Shown piece after piece: positions 60,543-64,000 of a DNA stretch of 64,000 nt; position 1 is the stretch's first letter, and each line of letters starts with the position of its first letter. The notes beneath the pieces are model-generated. The model was not told the origin of the DNA and made no database searches. It was given only the letters and a program-made list of their open reading frames with translations. The DNA lies in the NCBI GenBank assembly GCA_033762715.1, contig JANRLL010000008.1, positions 89,818-153,817 of the forward strand. Reading direction: 5' to 3'. Source of the stretch: JANRLL01 sp033762715. GTDB taxonomy: Bacteria; Pseudomonadota; Alphaproteobacteria; Rickettsiales; SXRF01. Position numbers and translations under genes: made by a program.

Positions 60543-63500
60543 ATGCGGGCAGAAAAAAATAATATAACAAAAACAATTGATTACGAGAGTGGTGTTTTTT
60601 CGCCCGCGGCTTCCGTATTCGTTTCGGCCAATGCTGGCGCTGGTAAAACCAGCCTGCTGGTCAAACGCGTTCTGAGCCTGCTTTTGCAGGGTGTGCTACC
60701 GTCTAAAATTCTCTGCCTGACTTTTACCAATGCCGCGGCGGCGGAAATGTCGGCGAGGATTTTGCGGGAACTCGGGCGTTGGGTGATGGCAGAAGAGGCC
60801 GAGCTGCAAAACGCCTTGAAAGAATTGTTGGGTGAGATGCCGGATAGCTCGCGCATGGAATTTGCGCGCAGCTTGTTTGCGCGGGTGCTGGAAGCGCCAG
60901 ACGGCGTTCCCATGCAAACGATTCACGGATTTAGCCAATCGTTGCTCAGGCGTTTTCCATTAGAAGCAGGGGTGAGTCCGCATTTTTCGGTGATGGAAGC
61001 GCGCACGGAACAAGAGATGATGGCCGAGGCGTCGATTCGCTTGTTCAATCGTGCGCAAACCGATGATCCGCAGCTGCAACAATCAATCAAGGCGCTGGCG
61101 CATCGCTTAAGCGAGAGCTCTTTTCAACAGCTGCTGAAAGCAATCGTAAGCGATAAGCGGCGCTTTAATGAACTCTTCCAAGGCCCCGATGATATTGAAA
61201 GCCTAACTCGATCGATTGCGCAGCGGTTGAACATAGCCGTGGACATGACACTACCGCGATTGATGGCGCAGCATTTTTCCTATGATGCGGCGCATAAGCA
61301 GCTGCTGCATCGTGCTGCCGAATTATTGGCAGACGGCAAAAAAACCGATCAGGAGTTGGCACAAGGCTTGTTACAATGGCTGCAAGCGCCGGTGAAGGAT
61401 GTGCTGGCTTACGTGCCGCTGTGGATTACCAATGACTATGACAAGCGCAAACGCCTCTTCACCCAACATCTGAAAGACCAGGCTTGCATCGATGCGTTGC
61501 TGGCCGAGCAAGAGCGTGTCTACCGCTTTAAGCGCGATTGGCTGACGCTGGAGGTGTTAGAAAATACCGGCCATATGCTGCAAGTGGCGGAAGCGCTGCT
61601 GGCCATTTACGATAGTTTGAAACGTGCTTATGCGCGGATGGATTATGATGATTTGATTCTGCATAGCAGCCAGCTGCTCAAACGCGCGGGCATCGCGCCG
61701 TGGATTTTATTTAAGCTCGATGGCGGCATTGACCATGTGCTGGTGGATGAGGCGCAAGATACCAGCCCCGAACAATGGGCCATTATCCATGCCATCACCC
61801 ATGAATTTTTCTCCGGTCTTGGTCGCAGCGAAGTGGATCGTTCGCTCTTCGTGGTGGGTGATGAGAAGCAGTCCATTTATAGTTTTCAGGGAGCGGATGT
61901 GGCAGCGCTCGGGCGCATGCAGCGCTATTTCATGGAACGTATCCGCGAAGCCGGAATGCAGGCAAAGCACGTATCGCTGCTGCATTCCTTTCGCTCTACC
62001 CGTGAAGTGCTCTCGGCGGTGGACCAGGTGTTTGCGACGGCAGAAACCAGGGCAGGGCTTAGTTTTGATGATACCCCCATCTCGCATATTGTAACGCGCC
62101 TGGAGTCGCCTGGTTTGGTTGAAGTGTGGCCGCTGATTCAGGTGGAGAAGGGCGATCCCGCGTCACCTGGCGCGATGCTTGCGCGCCATATCGCAGCTAC
62201 CATTGAAGAGTGGATAGCGCAAGGCACCGCCAATGCTGGCGATATTATGATTTTAGTGCGCAGGCGTAATGCGTTTGTTGACCAGCTAGTGCGCTCGCTC
62301 AAGCGACGTAACATACCCGTGGCGGGTATCGATCGCATGGTGCTGGGGGACAATATCGCCGTGCGGGATTTGTTGGCGCTGGGGCAGGTGATGCTGCTGC
62401 CGGATGATGATCTAACGTTGGCTGCTGTGCTTAAAAGCCCGCTTTGCAACTTAGATGAAGAGGGGTTGTATCGGCTCGCGCATGGTAGAGAAGGAAGCTT
62501 GTGGGAATCGCTGCGGCAACAATCGGCAGACAATAGAATATTTGCTGAACTCTATGCTTGGCTGAGTGAGCTGCGCGCGCGGGTGGATTTCATATCGCCC
62601 TTTGAATTTTATAGCGATGTCTTGGATAGGCAAGAGGGGCGCAAACGCATCATCGGCCGCATGGGCAGTGAATATCAGGAGCCGCTGGATGAATTTCTGA
62701 TGCAGGCGCTTTTGTTTGAACACAGCCATACGCCGAGCCTGCAAGGCTTTCTGCATTGGATGTGCAATAGCGACAGCGAAATTAAACGCGATATGGAACA
62801 AGCCAAAGGCCAGGTGCGCATCATGACAGTGCATGGCTCGAAAGGCCTGCAGGCGCCGATCGTGATTTTGCCCGACAGCACCGAGCCGGCGCGACAAAGC
62901 GATGTGATTTTATGGCATGAGGAAGAGGGCGCTGCCGCACTGCCGTTATGGCCTAGCTCAACCAAGCACGACGACGCGCTGTGTGGCGCAATCCGCAAAA
63001 GCGGCAAAGACCTAGAGATGGAAGAATATCGCCGCCTGCTCTATGTAGCGCTTACACGGGCGGAAGACCGGCTATACATCGCCGGTGCCACGCGCAAGAG
63101 TGATGCGAATCCGCTTTCTTGGTATCAGTGGGTGCGGCAAGGGTTGGAGTCGATTGCAACGCCCTTTACCAGCACTATCGGCGAAGGGCTCAGGTTGGGA
63201 ACGCTACCCACGTCACAGCCTGCCAAAGCCTCTGTGGCGAGCGCTGCCACCACTGCAACAACTCATGGCACCGATTGGAATTTCCTCTTATCGGCGCCCG
63301 AGGCCGAGCCATCTCCGCCACAGCCGTTAGCGCCATCGCGCATGCCCGATGATGCGCCACTATCATTGTCACCGCTGACGCAGCATCAACGCTTCCGCCG
63401 CGGCACCTTGATTCACCGGCTATTGCAACAGCTGCCGACCCTCGATCAAAACGCGCGCGACGCATTTCTTGCTTCGCTTGCCAACCAGCCTGAGCAGCGC

Positions 63501-63884
63501 GCCTGCGCCGATGAGGTGATGGCGGTGATACAGCATCCCGATTTTGCCTTTTTATTTTCCCCCTCATCCAAAGCCGAAGTGCCAGTGGCAGGAACAGTAA
63601 TGTGGGGCGGCAAGTCGGTGGCGCTGTCGGGGCAAATTGACCGGCTTTATGTCAGTGACGATGTCGTATGGATTATTGATTATAAAAGTGATCAAATAAC
63701 CACTCAGAATGCTGCGCCCATTCCCAAGGCTTACCTGCGCCAGCTGGCCCTATATCAACAGCTGCTTCAGGCGATCTATCCAGAAAAGCGCGTGCGTTGT
63801 GGTATATTATGGACCTCTATCCTGCGCTTAGATGAGGCTATGCAGCCAGCTCTTGACGAAGCACGCGCGAGTGCCTACATATAA
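60543..63884 (+). CDS. addA: Double-strand break repair helicase AddA
   Basis: The 1113-residue helicase-nuclease has the UvrD superfamily motifs: SANAGAGKTSLLVKR (motif I, 28-42), LCLTFTNAAAAEMSARI (Ia), HVLVDEAQDTSPEQW (II), FVVGDEKQSIYSFQGAD (III), IMTVHGSKGLQAPIVIL (V) and EYRRLLYVALTRAEDRLY (VI). The C-terminal PD-(D/E)XK nuclease domain has FRRGTLIHRLLQQLP and VWIIDYKSDQ. It unwinds and cuts broken ends with AddB. The ATG at 60543 follows an AT-rich leader. The next gene is trxA, in the common alphaproteobacterial order. Confidence 0.96.
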   Translation: MRAEKNNITKTIDYESGVFSPAASVFVSANAGAGKTSLLVKRVLSLLLQGVLPSKILCLTFTNAAAAEMSARILRELGRWVMAEEAELQNALKELLGEMPDSSRMEFARSLFARVLEAPDGVPMQTIHGFSQSLLRRFPLEAGVSPHFSVMEARTEQEMMAEASIRLFNRAQTDDPQLQQSIKALAHRLSESSFQQLLKAIVSDKRRFNELFQGPDDIESLTRSIAQRLNIAVDMTLPRLMAQHFSYDAAHKQLLHRAAELLADGKKTDQELAQGLLQWLQAPVKDVLAYVPLWITNDYDKRKRLFTQHLKDQACIDALLAEQERVYRFKRDWLTLEVLENTGHMLQVAEALLAIYDSLKRAYARMDYDDLILHSSQLLKRAGIAPWILFKLDGGIDHVLVDEAQDTSPEQWAIIHAITHEFFSGLGRSEVDRSLFVVGDEKQSIYSFQGADVAALGRMQRYFMERIREAGMQAKHVSLLHSFRSTREVLSAVDQVFATAETRAGLSFDDTPISHIVTRLESPGLVEVWPLIQVEKGDPASPGAMLARHIAATIEEWIAQGTANAGDIMILVRRRNAFVDQLVRSLKRRNIPVAGIDRMVLGDNIAVRDLLALGQVMLLPDDDLTLAAVLKSPLCNLDEEGLYRLAHGREGSLWESLRQQSADNRIFAELYAWLSELRARVDFISPFEFYSDVLDRQEGRKRIIGRMGSEYQEPLDEFLMQALLFEHSHTPSLQGFLHWMCNSDSEIKRDMEQAKGQVRIMTVHGSKGLQAPIVILPDSTEPARQSDVILWHEEEGAAALPLWPSSTKHDDALCGAIRKSGKDLEMEEYRRLLYVALTRAEDRLYIAGATRKSDANPLSWYQWVRQGLESIATPFTSTIGEGLRLGTLPTSQPAKASVASAATTATTHGTDWNFLLSAPEAEPSPPQPLAPSRMPDDAPLSLSPLTQHQRFRRGTLIHRLLQQLPTLDQNARDAFLASLANQPEQRACADEVMAVIQHPDFAFLFSPSSKAEVPVAGTVMWGGKSVALSGQIDRLYVSDDVVWIIDYKSDQITTQNAAPIPKAYLRQLALYQQLLQAIYPEKRVRCGILWTSILRLDEAMQPALDEARASAYI

Positions 63885-63908
63885 ACTAATACCAACCAAA
63901 GGATTGTT

Positions 63909-64000
63909 ATGGCCACATTACATATTGATGATAGCGAATTTGAAGCCAAAGTATTGAAATCAGCTGAGCCCGTGCTGGTGGATTTTTGGGCGGAATGGTG
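63909..64000 (+). CDS. trxA: Thioredoxin, 3'-truncated by window edge
   Basis: The frame starts at an ATG with ribosome site AAAGGA and reads MATLHIDDSEFEAKVLKSAE, then PVLVDFWAEW, which is the start of a standard TrxA up to just before the CGPC active site. The window ends within the next codon. The gene follows addA by 24 bases, as in many alphaproteobacteria. Confidence 0.93.
   Translation, partial: MATLHIDDSEFEAKVLKSAEPVLVDFWAEW

Overview
The window is chromosomal DNA from an alphaproteobacterium. It encodes three proteins typical of that class, GapR (DUF2312), PopZ (DUF2497) and RcdA (DUF1465), together with AddB and AddA of the alphaproteobacterial kind followed by thioredoxin, and a CcmD-CcmE-CcmF cytochrome c maturation operon. 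Several traits point towards the Rickettsiales side or another deep branch: type IV secretion genes spread over separate loci (a VirB6-like tail at the left edge, a virB8-virB9 pair at 7.7-9.3 kb, perhaps a VirB7-like lipopeptide at 55.1 kb), a Thermus/Rickettsia-type isocitrate dehydrogenase, and an eukaryote-like type 2 isoleucyl-tRNA synthetase. The cell nevertheless has genes for making aromatic amino acids, serine, branched-chain amino acids, arginine, pyrimidines, NAD and heme, so it is not a strongly reduced intracellular parasite. The placement is inference; no rRNA or tRNA gene is present to settle it.

Layout. 0-1 kb: partial VirB6-like gene. 1-3.6 kb: gapR and a class II DAHP synthase gene (minus strand), then pheA. 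3.6-7.6 kb: minus-strand ccmDEF-(ccmG/ccmH fusion)-ccmI operon. 7.75-11.3 kb: virB8, virB9, gpsA, nadA. 11.3-17.7 kb: a glycosyltransferase, a hydrolase, serC, a membrane protein, serA, and a Lys/Ala-rich histone-like gene. 18.0-20.9 kb: a LapG-like periplasmic protease gene and a membrane sensor gene whose HD-GYP domain has lost its metal ligands. 20.9-24.4 kb: parC, recO, and hsp20 behind a heat-shock-type promoter. 24.5-30 kb: DUF2079 protein, methyltransferase, ilvD, popZ, pcm-like. 30-41 kb: ileS, PAS protein, metC, membrane protein, amt, argG, malonyl-CoA decarboxylase, hfq. 41.2-47.6 kb: an orphan gene, hflX, a solute-binding protein, tsaD, hemC, a TPR lipoprotein. 47.7-50.7 kb: pyrB-pyrC-pyrF. 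50.7-57 kb: giant isocitrate dehydrogenase, two glycosyltransferases, a 44-residue lipoprotein, a RepA-like ATPase. 57-64 kb: addB, rcdA (opposite strand), a repeat-like spacer, addA, and the start of trxA.

The most promising candidate for an undescribed system is the pair at 18.0-20.9 kb. In known LapD/LapG systems a membrane protein with a degenerate c-di-GMP phosphodiesterase domain holds or releases a periplasmic cysteine protease. Here a LapG-like protease gene lies directly before a membrane protein with a large periplasmic region, a PAS domain and a degenerate HD-GYP domain, which would be an HD-GYP-based counterpart of LapD. The gene order and the lost residues are visible in the sequence; the functional link is inference. 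No insertion sequence, CRISPR array, tRNA or rRNA was seen.
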